Assembly: GCA_964625145.1 (NCBI GenBank)
Contig: CAZVAQ010000200.1
Span: forward strand, 1 to 5,660
DNA: 5,660 nt
Direction: 5' to 3'
Source of the DNA: CAYTRP01 sp964625145
GTDB taxonomy: Bacteria; Sumerlaeota; Sumerlaeia; SLMS01; JAHLLQ01
Part shown: piece after piece, positions 1 through 5,660 of the stretch
How positions within the stretch are numbered: the first letter of the stretch is position 1
Layout: each line of letters opens with the position of its first letter
Translations under genes and position numbers: made by a program
Notes under the pieces: model-generated
What the model was told of the DNA's origin: nothing
The model's database searches: none
The model's input: the letters and a program-made list of their open reading frames with translations, nothing else

Positions 1-599
1 GACACCACCGGCCCGAAGACCTCCAAGTCCTCGCGCGAGCTAATCCCCCAATCGACACCGATGAAGGCCGCCCCGGCGTTTTGGGCCACCTGCGCGTCGG
101 GCATTCCGTCGCCGACCACCGTCAACCGCTGGGCGGCGAATTGCCGCTGCAATTCATGGACGCCGGCCGGGTCGGGCTTCATGGGCCGGTCGCGCCTCTC
201 CCCCACTATGGCGTCCATCATCGTGTCGAGGCGCAGCCGCCGGGCGACCATCAGCGTGACCTCGTGGGGTTTGTTGCTCAGGATCGCCAGCTTGCACCCG
301 GCAGCCCTCAATTCGGCCAGGCAATCCTCCGCCCCGGGATAGAGAACTGCGTGATCGGCCGGGTGTTCCTCATAGTACCGGCGGACAAAGGCCACGGCCT
401 CGTCGAGCTGGTCGTGCTCCCCCGGCGGGAGAGATCGCTCCACCAGACGGACAACGCCATTGCCAACGAATCCCCGGATCGTGGCAAGATCATGCGTCGG
501 CAGGTTGCGCGCGGCCAACATGGCGTTGACCGCGGCCTGAATGTCCCGAAAGGCATCAACCAGCGTGCCGTCCATGTCAAAGATTACAAGGTTGGTCAT
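1..599 (-). CDS. gph: HAD-superfamily hydrolase, phosphoglycolate phosphatase-like (C-terminus outside window)
   Basis: Translating the minus strand from the ATG at 599-597 gives 199 open codons running off the left edge. All four HAD motifs are present: motif I as FDMDGTLVD (nucleophile D8, acid/base D10), motif II as ILSNK (S108), motif III lysine K141 in MKPDP, and motif IV as VGDGMPD (D164, D168). An alpha-helical cap of about 75 residues lies between motif I and the core (about residues 17-90), as in the Gph/beta-phosphoglucomutase subclass. The IGVDWG stretch after motif IV matches the usual VxxGY/WG end of Gph proteins, so probably only some 15-25 residues are missing. Family knowledge: these cytosolic Mg-dependent enzymes dephosphorylate small phosphoesters, and Gph removes 2-phosphoglycolate, a product of 3'-phosphoglycolate DNA-end repair or RuBisCO oxygenation. 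The exact substrate cannot be read from sequence. The start is supported because motif I begins at residue 8, although no clear Shine-Dalgarno precedes it. It is divergent from the permease pair. Confidence 0.85.
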   Translation of the reverse strand, partial: MTNLVIFDMDGTLVDAFRDIQAAVNAMLAARNLPTHDLATIRGFVGNGVVRLVERSLPPGEHDQLDEAVAFVRRYYEEHPADHAVLYPGAEDCLAELRAAGCKLAILSNKPHEVTLMVARRLRLDTMMDAIVGERRDRPMKPDPAGVHELQRQFAAQRLTVVGDGMPDAQVAQNAGAAFIGVDWGISSREDLEVFGPVV

Positions 600-605
600 C
601 GGATT

Positions 606-610
606 GGGAG
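606..610 (+). promoter_or_regulatory. Candidate ribosome binding site for first permease gene (start at 615)
   Basis: GGGAG lies 4 bases before the ATG at 615-617. It contains the GGAG core but the spacing is short. It is the main support for the 615 start over the in-frame ATG at 720, which has only a loose GGGG upstream. Confidence 0.45.
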
Positions 611-614
611 CACC

Positions 615-1583
615 ATGAGCAGGGATTCCGTGGAAGAGCGGCCGCAAGTCCTGCCCGCCGCTGGACCATCAACTCCAAGTCCCGATGGAATCCAGGCGCT
701 CGCACCGGGGCAACAGCCCATGTTGCCTGCCAAGCCGCTGAGCCCCGGCTACGCGGGGGTCGTGATCAACCCGATCATCCAGGCGGAGTTCCGCCGCTGG
801 CGGGCCCGCCCCATCACCTATCTGGCGATCGTGGCCGTGGCCCTCGGTGGTATCTGGTACACGCTCTCCTACCGCACCGAGCTGCAGCAGTTTATTACCT
901 CGCAGCAGGGCATGGGCGCCGATAGCTGGGGCATGTTCGCCGTACGCATGCTGGACCTGATCGTGCGCCCCAGCACCATCATTCCATTGCTGATGACATG
1001 GCGGGCGCTGGTCAGCTTTCGTCCCTCCGGCCTCTACCAACCGTTTCGCACGACATTCCTCACTCCGGGCGAGTTCCTCTGGGGAATTGTCACGATCCCC
1101 TTCATCGTCTCGCTGGTCGTGCTGGTTCTGTACACGGGGATCCGCCTGCTCCCCGATGGGAGCAGCGGGAGCCTGATGGTCTATTACTCCGTGACGCCGG
1201 AGATGCGCGCCGACCGGTTGGTGCCCCCGTTCTGGTCTGCGTTCGGGATCCTGTTCGAAGGAGCCGCCAACGGCGCGGTGATCTGCCTCGCGGCGTTGTA
1301 CTTTGGCCTCTTGTTCAAGGCGCGCATGGAGGCCCTGGTGCCCATCGTGGGCTTCCTGCTGCTGTTGCAGGGCGCCCAGGCTTGGTACTACGTCAACGAG
1401 GCCCAGCAGCGTACCTTCACCAATTGGTTTGTGCTGCGCGTCACCGGCGACACGGACATTTCCACCCATGCATTGTTGGTTTACCTGTCGCAGTATCTCG
1501 TGGTTGCAATCCCCAAGCTCGCGCTGTGCTTCGTCTTCTGGGCCTTGACCACCTGGCACCTACGGGCGCGTGACATGCCGTGA
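615..1583 (+). CDS. ABC-2-type transporter permease-like membrane protein (first of pair)
   Basis: The 322-residue product has a proline-rich, probably disordered N-terminus (residues 1-45). A juxtamembrane motif NPIIQAEFRRWRAR (52-65) follows, then hydrophobic segments at about 68-85, 107-128, 154-175, 206-234, 240-258 and 286-312. That makes about six membrane spans, the usual ABC-2 permease topology. Residues FLTPGEFLWG (148-157) match the LTPxxxxxG element that precedes a membrane helix in ABC-2 exporters. Both the NPI..E.R and LTP elements recur in the next gene, so the two are likely paralogous subunits of one heterodimeric inner-membrane complex. No Walker A or signature motif occurs here or nearby, so the ATPase must be encoded elsewhere and the substrate is unknown. 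The ATG at 720 (M36) is a plausible alternative start: it would leave 16 residues before NPI, similar to the partner's 13, and codons from about 655 to 690 have unusually many A/T third bases. Confidence 0.75.
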   Translation: MSRDSVEERPQVLPAAGPSTPSPDGIQALAPGQQPMLPAKPLSPGYAGVVINPIIQAEFRRWRARPITYLAIVAVALGGIWYTLSYRTELQQFITSQQGMGADSWGMFAVRMLDLIVRPSTIIPLLMTWRALVSFRPSGLYQPFRTTFLTPGEFLWGIVTIPFIVSLVVLVLYTGIRLLPDGSSGSLMVYYSVTPEMRADRLVPPFWSAFGILFEGAANGAVICLAALYFGLLFKARMEALVPIVGFLLLLQGAQAWYYVNEAQQRTFTNWFVLRVTGDTDISTHALLVYLSQYLVVAIPKLALCFVFWALTTWHLRARDMP

Positions 1584-2407
1584 ATACCATCGGCCAATCC
1601 CCTGGCCTCCTCTTCGGCAATCCCATCGTCCGCCGGGAATGGCGGGCTTTCCTTCGCCGCGCATACCTCTGGATCCCCGCCCTGCTGATTATCTGGGTGC
1701 CAATGACATGGCTGACCCGGCTGTATGTTCAGAATCTCACGACGGGCATCATGACGCCTGTTGCCAGCGAAGCGCTTCACTCCCTGGCCATGGCATTCCG
1801 GCCTGATGTGCTCGTCGCCATGATTCTGGTGCAAAACCGCGCCAGCCGGGGATTGTGGCACCATGCGCGCGACGAGTACGCCGTGACAATGCTGACCCCC
1901 TCGCGGCTGCTCCTCGGCAAGGTCATCGTTCCGGTCACCCTGATCAGCATCTTCCACCTGTGCGGCGCGGGATACTACTATTCCGATTTGCTCCAGGACC
2001 CATGGTACATTGTGCGTTTGATGGACGACGGACCCGCCTTTCACGCGGGAGTTCCGATCATCGTCTTCGCGCTGGTAGAGGATCTGCTGTTCGGCATCGT
2101 GGCCGTAATGATTGCCGCGCGTGTCTTCCTGTTGGTGACCGATGTCCTGAAGGCGAGCCTTCGCGCCGCTGTCAGGCTGTTCCTGATCGGCGCATTGGTC
2201 TACGCGTGCAACTTCGCGTGGTCATTGATCCTGCTTGTGCTGCCGGTGGAATGGCAGTGGTGGCTCCTCACAGAGCCCGGGCGCTTCATGCTGGCAAGCA
2301 ATGCCGTATGGTTTGCCACGATCATACCGGCGGAACTGATGGTCATCGCGTTCCTGTGGTGGCGCACGACGCGCCGCCTCACCGCATGGTTGCAGCCGCG
2401 GGAGTGA
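1580..2407 (+). CDS. ABC-2-type transporter permease-like membrane protein (second of pair)
   Basis: The 275-residue product starts at GTG 1580-1582, which overlaps the preceding TGA (GTGA). No good Shine-Dalgarno precedes it, so translation is probably coupled to the upstream gene. The next in-frame ATG (residue 42) would delete the conserved N-terminal motif, which argues for the GTG. NPIVRREWRAFLRR (14-27) sits just before the first hydrophobic span (31-50). Further spans are at about 62-85, 109-130, 158-186, 199-222 and 242-262. The MLTPSRLLLGK element (104-114) matches the LTPLSxxxILxGK signature of ABC-2 permeases more closely than the first gene does. The product is inferred to be an inner-membrane subunit pairing with the preceding protein. 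There is no ATPase domain and no extracytoplasmic binding domain. The gene ends 9 bp from the convergent uvrC stop codon. An alternative is a membrane protein of this fold that works without an ATPase. Confidence 0.78.
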   Translation: MNTIGQSPGLLFGNPIVRREWRAFLRRAYLWIPALLIIWVPMTWLTRLYVQNLTTGIMTPVASEALHSLAMAFRPDVLVAMILVQNRASRGLWHHARDEYAVTMLTPSRLLLGKVIVPVTLISIFHLCGAGYYYSDLLQDPWYIVRLMDDGPAFHAGVPIIVFALVEDLLFGIVAVMIAARVFLLVTDVLKASLRAAVRLFLIGALVYACNFAWSLILLVLPVEWQWWLLTEPGRFMLASNAVWFATIIPAELMVIAFLWWRTTRRLTAWLQPRE

Positions 2408-2416
2408 AGCGACAGG

Positions 2417-4213
2417 TCACAATTCGCCTTCCAGTTCGCGCTCTTCCTCCTCCAGTTCCTCCTCCGTGAACAGCTCCGTCTGCTCCTGCGTGGGATGGAG
2501 GTAGGCATGGATCTCCTCGGCCACGGCGTGTGGGATGCCGGGAGCCTCAGCCAGTTCCTCGACCGTCGCAGCCTTCACGCGCGCGAGACTGCCAAAGTGT
2601 TTGAGAAGCACTTGCCGGCGCTTGGGGCCAACACCGGGGATGTCCTCCAGACCGGTCTTGAGCGCGCTGCGACTGCGCAGCAACCGGTGATAGGTGACGC
2701 CGAACCGATGCGATTCGTCGCGCAGTTGCTGCAGCAGATGCAGCGCCGGATCCGAACGACGGAATGTCACCGGATTCTTCCGCCCGGGGAGGAAGATGCG
2801 TTCCTCCGTGCGAACTTTCTCGTCGTTGCCGGCCGCGGAGCGGAACTTCAGCCGCGACTTCGCCAANNNNNNNNNNNNNNNNNNNNNNNNNNNNNNNNNN
2901 NNNNNNNNNNNNNNNNNNNNNNNNNNNNNNNNNNNNNNNNNNNNNNNNNNNNNNNNNNNNNNNNNNCGAAAGCACACGAGCGACCCCACGGGGAAGGAGC
3001 CTTGGAAGTTCGAGATGTCCAGGCACTCGATGTGGCGCGGTGCCTTCTCAAGATGAAGCGCACTGCGCAGGTTCTCCAGCGTTTCCGTGATGGTCTTCTC
3101 GCCGGAGAGTAGTCGCTGCAGCATGGCGCCTGCGTTAAGCCGCGCCATGTCCAGCAAGCGCCGCCGCGCGCCGCGCATGGGTACGCGCAGGCGGACCGGC
3201 CCGCCACGGACCGTCTGGAGGAGCTGCTCCAGAAAATCACGGTTTGCCGGATCATAGGGCACCAGGATATCGCGCGGCACAAGACGCGTGGTGTCATAGT
3301 ATTGCGACAGGAAACCCTCCAGCAGTTCGGGATCCTCCAGGTTCGTGTCCTTGGCGTCGAATGTCTCCGCCGCCTCCATGCGCCCCTTGCGAAAGGGCAG
3401 CACGCCGAAGACAACACGCCCCCCCGCGCGGGCCACCGCGATCACATCACGATCGAACAACCGATGTGTGTGGACCTTGGACTCCTCCATGGTGTCCTCG
3501 ATGGCGCGGATCCGGTCGCGAACGAGTGCCGCCTTCTCGTACAGCATCTCCTCGCTGTACTCCTCCATCTTCTCTCGCAGCAGGCGCAGGACTTCCTCCG
3601 GCTTGCCGCGCAGGAACATCAGCGTCTTTTCCACATAGCCCCGATAGACGGCCGGATCCACGCGGCCGACGCACGGCGCGCTGCAGCGGTCGATCTGGTG
3701 CAGGATGCACGGTCGCGAGCGGTTCTCCAGCTCGCGGTCGCTGCACGATCGAATCGGGAACAGCCGCTGCAGGAAGCGGATCGTCTCCTTCACGTCGCGC
3801 GCGCTGGAGTACGGGCCGAAATACAGAGCCTTGTCCCCACGCTTGCGCTGGCGTGTGCGGTGCAGCCGCGGCCATTCGTGAGTGGTGTCGAACCTCAGGG
3901 AGATGTACGTCTTGTCGTCGCGAAGTTGCACATTATAGCGCGGCTTGTGCTTTTTGATCAGCGTGTTCTCGAGAAGGAGCGCATCCTTCTCCGTGTCCGT
4001 GATCACCGTCTCGACTGACGCGACACGACTTCGCAGGAACGGGATGACCAATCGCCCATCGCCGCCGTCGCGGAAATACGATCGCACGCGCGTGCGCAGG
4101 TTCAGGGCCTTGCCGACGTAGATAATCTTCCCGTCGGCGTCCTTCATGATGTAGACGCCCGGATTCGTCGGCAGACTCGCCAGGTATTCCTCGTCCAGCT
4201 TCTCGGTCGTCAT
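2417..4213 (-). CDS. uvrC: Excinuclease ABC subunit C (UvrC), interrupted by an assembly gap
   Basis: UvrC makes both incisions beside bulky DNA lesions after UvrA/UvrB damage recognition (nucleotide excision repair, cytosol). Seen in order: a GIY-YIG 3'-incision nuclease at about 15-95 (GVY 19-21, YVGKALNLRTR 32-42, LLENTLIKKHKPRYNV with expected metal ligand E82); a Cys cluster C157, C169, C177, C181; a UVR UvrB-binding motif at about 204-240; the RNase H-like 5'-incision domain beginning IECLDISN (D399); RDESHRF with the expected catalytic H502 (displayed numbering); tandem helix-hairpin-helix at about 522-572 (IPGVGPKRR, APGIPHAVAEEI); and a very acidic tail (583-598). The N run spans displayed residues 416-449 and removes the expected IDGGKGQL catalytic Asp. 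The frame is open on both sides, so this looks like missing data rather than a pseudogene. The ATG overlaps the upstream stop (ATGA), and GAAGG lies 6 nt before it. The gene is last in the thiL-larC-uvrC cluster. Confidence 0.97.
   Translation of the reverse strand: MTTEKLDEEYLASLPTNPGVYIMKDADGKIIYVGKALNLRTRVRSYFRDGGDGRLVIPFLRSRVASVETVITDTEKDALLLENTLIKKHKPRYNVQLRDDKTYISLRFDTTHEWPRLHRTRQRKRGDKALYFGPYSSARDVKETIRFLQRLFPIRSCSDRELENRSRPCILHQIDRCSAPCVGRVDPAVYRGYVEKTLMFLRGKPEEVLRLLREKMEEYSEEMLYEKAALVRDRIRAIEDTMEESKVHTHRLFDRDVIAVARAGGRVVFGVLPFRKGRMEAAETFDAKDTNLEDPELLEGFLSQYYDTTRLVPRDILVPYDPANRDFLEQLLQTVRGGPVRLRVPMRGARRRLLDMARLNAGAMLQRLLSGEKTITETLENLRSALHLEKAPRHIECLDISNFQGSFPVGSLVCFXXXXXXXXXXXXXXXXXXXXXXXXXXXXXXXXXXLAKSRLKFRSAAGNDEKVRTEERIFLPGRKNPVTFRRSDPALHLLQQLRDESHRFGVTYHRLLRSRSALKTGLEDIPGVGPKRRQVLLKHFGSLARVKAATVEELAEAPGIPHAVAEEIHAYLHPTQEQTELFTEEELEEEERELEGEL
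2444..2465. repeat. Short direct repeat in the uvrC 3' end
   Basis: TTCCTCCTCC occurs at 2444-2453 and again at 2456-2465. Read on the coding (minus) strand this is a purine-rich GGAGGAGGAA tract specifying the glutamate-rich C-terminal tail of UvrC. It is a low-complexity coding repeat, not evidence of a mobile element. Confidence 0.7.
2867..2966. other. Assembly gap (run of 100 N) inside uvrC
   Basis: Exactly 100 consecutive N bases, the conventional placeholder for a scaffold gap of unknown length. The flanks read, in uvrC sense, ...SLVCF plus CGN (Arg) before the gap and LAKSRLKF after it. From my recall of the family, about 75-80 residues normally separate these two points (including the DGGKGQL motif), whereas the placeholder gives only about 33 codons. 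The real gap is therefore probably around 225-240 bases and the intact protein about 640 residues. Confidence 0.95.
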
Positions 4214-4653
4214 GGCTTGCCTTCAAGGGCGCGGCGCTCAGCCTCGCGCGCCAATCGCCGGTCCCCCCGCACATCGTCCGCCTCGGCCTTCGCCTTCACG
4301 GGAACACCGTCGGCAAACGCAACCTTCACGCGCACGGATGCGCCGTCCACTTCCACCTTGACTGATTCACGCGCCAACGCCGCGCGCTCCACGGGCCACC
4401 AGCGCACGCCGATAGTCGATGTCTCGCGCAGCAGTACACCTGTCAACTTCTCCACGTGCGCTTCCTGCGCGAGCACCTCAATGCGCGTGCCGAGGCGTCC
4501 CTTCTTCATCACGACCGGAATGCGCACGACATCGCGCGCACCGAGCGCCAGCAATCGCTCCGCCACGGCCGCCAAAACCTCCGGCGATTCATCATCCAGA
4601 TCCGATTGGATCAGGACCAACGTCGTGCGTTCGGCGTCGCGCGGAATGCTCAT
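4210..4653 (-). CDS. larC: Stand-alone LarC C-terminal (LarC2/DUF111-type) domain protein
   Basis: This 147-residue protein matches the C-terminal third of LarC, the nickel-insertion protein that makes the nickel-pincer nucleotide cofactor of lactate racemase-type enzymes. Seen: SDLDDESPE (17-25) corresponds to the family's N-L-D-D-M-S-P-E element; MKKGRLGT (49-56) to KKGRPGT; LLRETSTIGVR (74-84) to LLRETTTLGVR, followed by PVER; then paired beta strands VKVEVDG and VRVKVAFADG. The larger N-terminal LarC1 region is absent, and the gene directly upstream is thiL. Known: LarC occurs as one long protein, or as LarC1/LarC2 joined by a ribosomal frameshift in Lactiplantibacillus; the C-terminal domain binds metal-CTP. 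The end is divergent: AEADD replaces the usual PE-containing segment and the LREV-like stretch is shortened. Its start overlaps the thiL stop and its stop overlaps the uvrC start (both ATGA). GGAGG lies 15 nt upstream, too far for efficient initiation, so coupled translation is likely. Family membership is fairly sure; the nickel-pincer role is not. Confidence 0.82.
   Translation of the reverse strand: MSIPRDAERTTLVLIQSDLDDESPEVLAAVAERLLALGARDVVRIPVVMKKGRLGTRIEVLAQEAHVEKLTGVLLRETSTIGVRWWPVERAALARESVKVEVDGASVRVKVAFADGVPVKAKAEADDVRGDRRLAREAERRALEGKP
4220..4224 (-). promoter_or_regulatory. Ribosome binding site of uvrC
   Basis: On the minus strand GAAGG occupies 4224-4220, six bases before the uvrC ATG at 4213. 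It lies inside the last codons of the larC-like gene and supports this start, which also forms the ATGA overlap. Confidence 0.6.
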
Positions 4654-5660
4654 GAGAAATGTTCAAAGCCTCCGCTGGTCAACTTACGCACCGTCCCGTC
4701 GGCGGCAATCACCTGCACGCCGCTCCCCGTCACGATTTCTCCGATGCAGGTGACAGGTGCATACCCCTTATCCCCCATCAGCCGCAGCATCAATTCCTCC
4801 TCATCCGGCCGCACGGCGAAAAGCAGTTCATAATCCTCGCCGCCCATCAGCACCAGATCCGCGGCGGCCTGCCCCGTCAACTCCGCATGATAAATCACGT
4901 CCGGATGAATGGGCAGGCGCGCTTCCTCGATGCGGAGTCCCACTTCGGACGCTTTAGCCATCCGCCCCGCATCCTTCAACAACCCATCACTGACATCCAT
5001 GATGGACACTCCCTTGAGTTGGGTGGTGAGCATCATCCCCTCATAGGTGCGCGCCTTCTGCGCCAGGAAATGCTGCGCCCGGCGGTCCGATGGATCCGCG
5101 CCACTCTCCACCGCCTCGAAGGCGCACCGCGCCAATCCCGGCCAGCCGGTGACATACAGCTTCCACTTCGGCCGGGCAGCTCCGCGGCCGGGAAAGCCCT
5201 GGTCCAGCCGCATCTCGCCAGTGATGGCCAGGTTCATGATCCACTGCGGCGCGCGCACCGTGTCGCCGCCAAGCAACACCGCGCCCGCCTCGCGCAACTC
5301 CTCCACGATGCCGTCGAACACGGCCAGGATCCGCGCCACCGGCGTCTCGCCCGGGAAGCCCCAACTGAGCAGGGCGTACTGCGGCTCCGCCCCCTTGCTT
5401 GCCAAATCGCTCAAGTTCGACACCGCCAGCATCCGCCCCAACCGCCGCGCCCACTCGTCATCCGAAAAACCCGGCCGCCAGCGAAAATGCGTCCCCTCCA
5501 CCATCATGTCCGTGGTCCAGGCAATCCGGCGCTTCGACGACATCGTCATCGCCACATCGTCCCCAAAGCCCACCAATACCCTGCGGTCCGGCCCCGGAAG
5601 CCGGGTGCGAAGGAGTTCGAGGAGTCCGTCCTCGCCGATGTCGCGCAACAGGGTGCTCAT
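4650..5660 (-). CDS. thiL: Thiamine-monophosphate kinase (ThiL)
   Basis: ThiL phosphorylates thiamine monophosphate with ATP to give thiamine diphosphate, the last step of cofactor synthesis (cytosol). The 336 residues cover the whole family length (about 310-340). Visible motifs in order: N-terminal GEDGLLELL (9-17); GFGDDVA (31-37) with Mg-binding acids; TTDMMVEGTHF (49-59); SNLSDLASKGAEP (81-93); GGDTVRA (131-137); VTGWPG (170-175); DVSDGL (222-227); GGEDYELLF (273-281); CIGEIV (305-310); and the closing GGFEHF (330-335). Together these mark the PurM/ThiL (AIR synthase-related) fold. Oddity: where many ThiL proteins have an RPxPR element before the DxSDGL motif, this one reads LAQKAR (199-204), keeping only the arginine. 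The ATG is exactly at the window edge, so an upstream start cannot be excluded, but the N-terminus already matches the family. It is the first visible gene of the thiL-larC-uvrC cluster; its TGA overlaps the next ATG. Confidence 0.95.
   Translation of the reverse strand: MSTLLRDIGEDGLLELLRTRLPGPDRRVLVGFGDDVAMTMSSKRRIAWTTDMMVEGTHFRWRPGFSDDEWARRLGRMLAVSNLSDLASKGAEPQYALLSWGFPGETPVARILAVFDGIVEELREAGAVLLGGDTVRAPQWIMNLAITGEMRLDQGFPGRGAARPKWKLYVTGWPGLARCAFEAVESGADPSDRRAQHFLAQKARTYEGMMLTTQLKGVSIMDVSDGLLKDAGRMAKASEVGLRIEEARLPIHPDVIYHAELTGQAAADLVLMGGEDYELLFAVRPDEEELMLRLMGDKGYAPVTCIGEIVTGSGVQVIAADGTVRKLTSGGFEHFS

Noticed and set aside
526..560. TTGACC at 526-531 as a -35 box for the permease pair
   Set aside because: No acceptable -10 hexamer lies 16-18 bases downstream, and the stretch encodes conserved gph residues, so a promoter cannot be supported.
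81..614. Upstream in-frame extension of the first permease gene to 500 residues
   Set aside because: The extension runs antisense to the HAD phosphatase, whose four catalytic motifs are clear on the minus strand. The extra sequence has no domain-like character.
669..1559. Long open frame (296 codons) on the minus strand opposite the first permease gene
   Set aside because: It is rich in Q, H, D, R and G with no recognisable motif. It arises as a GC-rich antisense shadow of the well-supported membrane protein on the plus strand.
2867..2966. uvrC as a pseudogene or as a gene split by an inserted element
   Set aside because: Both sides read in good UvrC frame with conserved motifs right up to the N run. 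The simplest reading is missing sequence data.
2495..3112. Plus-strand open frame spanning the N run
   Set aside because: Openness across the gap is only an artefact of the N bases, and its flanks are antisense to UvrC.
3302..4018. Plus-strand open frame of 238 codons within uvrC
   Set aside because: It is antisense to highly conserved UvrC motifs (GIY-YIG, Cys cluster, UVR region) and has no family resemblance of its own.
1..5660. CRISPR arrays, tRNA/rRNA genes, riboswitches, insertion sequences, toxin-antitoxin or defence genes
   Set aside because: No regularly spaced repeats, cloverleaf-like segments, terminal inverted repeats or relevant protein motifs were seen. Nearly every base is used by the five genes described.

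Overview
The window reads as ordinary chromosomal DNA from a GC-rich bacterium. Coding density is very high: genes abut or overlap by 4 bp and third codon positions are strongly G/C. No phage, plasmid, transposon or CRISPR signature is visible. The 100-base N run inside uvrC points to a scaffolded draft or metagenome-assembled genome. Taxonomy cannot be fixed from five housekeeping-type genes. The permease style (N-terminal NPI..E.R, central LTP motif) and the UvrC variant with an SEERIFLPGRK-like segment resemble sequences I associate with Planctomycetes, deltaproteobacterial or candidate-phylum lineages rather than Enterobacteria or Firmicutes. That placement is a weak inference.

Layout, left to right. 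(1) Positions 1-599, minus strand: a HAD-superfamily phosphatase of the phosphoglycolate phosphatase (Gph) type, cut at its C-terminus by the window edge. (2) Positions 615-1583 and 1580-2407, plus strand: two related ABC-2-type membrane proteins joined by a GTGA start/stop overlap, diverging from gph across 15 bp (or about 120 bp if the first permease starts at 720). No ATPase gene is adjacent. (3) Positions 2417-5660, minus strand: a tight thiL > larC C-terminal domain > uvrC cluster in which both junctions are 4-bp ATGA overlaps. It converges on the permease pair with only 9 bp between stop codons. uvrC is interrupted by the N run, which hides part of its 5'-incision nuclease domain.

Functionally, the minus-strand cluster combines thiamine diphosphate synthesis (ThiL), a stand-alone copy of the domain that in LarC works in nickel-pincer nucleotide assembly, and nucleotide excision repair (UvrC). 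These do not form a known pathway. The coupling suggests co-expression of housekeeping functions rather than a dedicated system. The most interesting points are the free-standing LarC C-terminal domain between thiL and uvrC, and the permease pair without a linked ATPase. I found no convincing new defence, mobile or biosynthetic system. Every stretch longer than about 120 bases is coding, so there is no intergenic region over 300 bases to describe.
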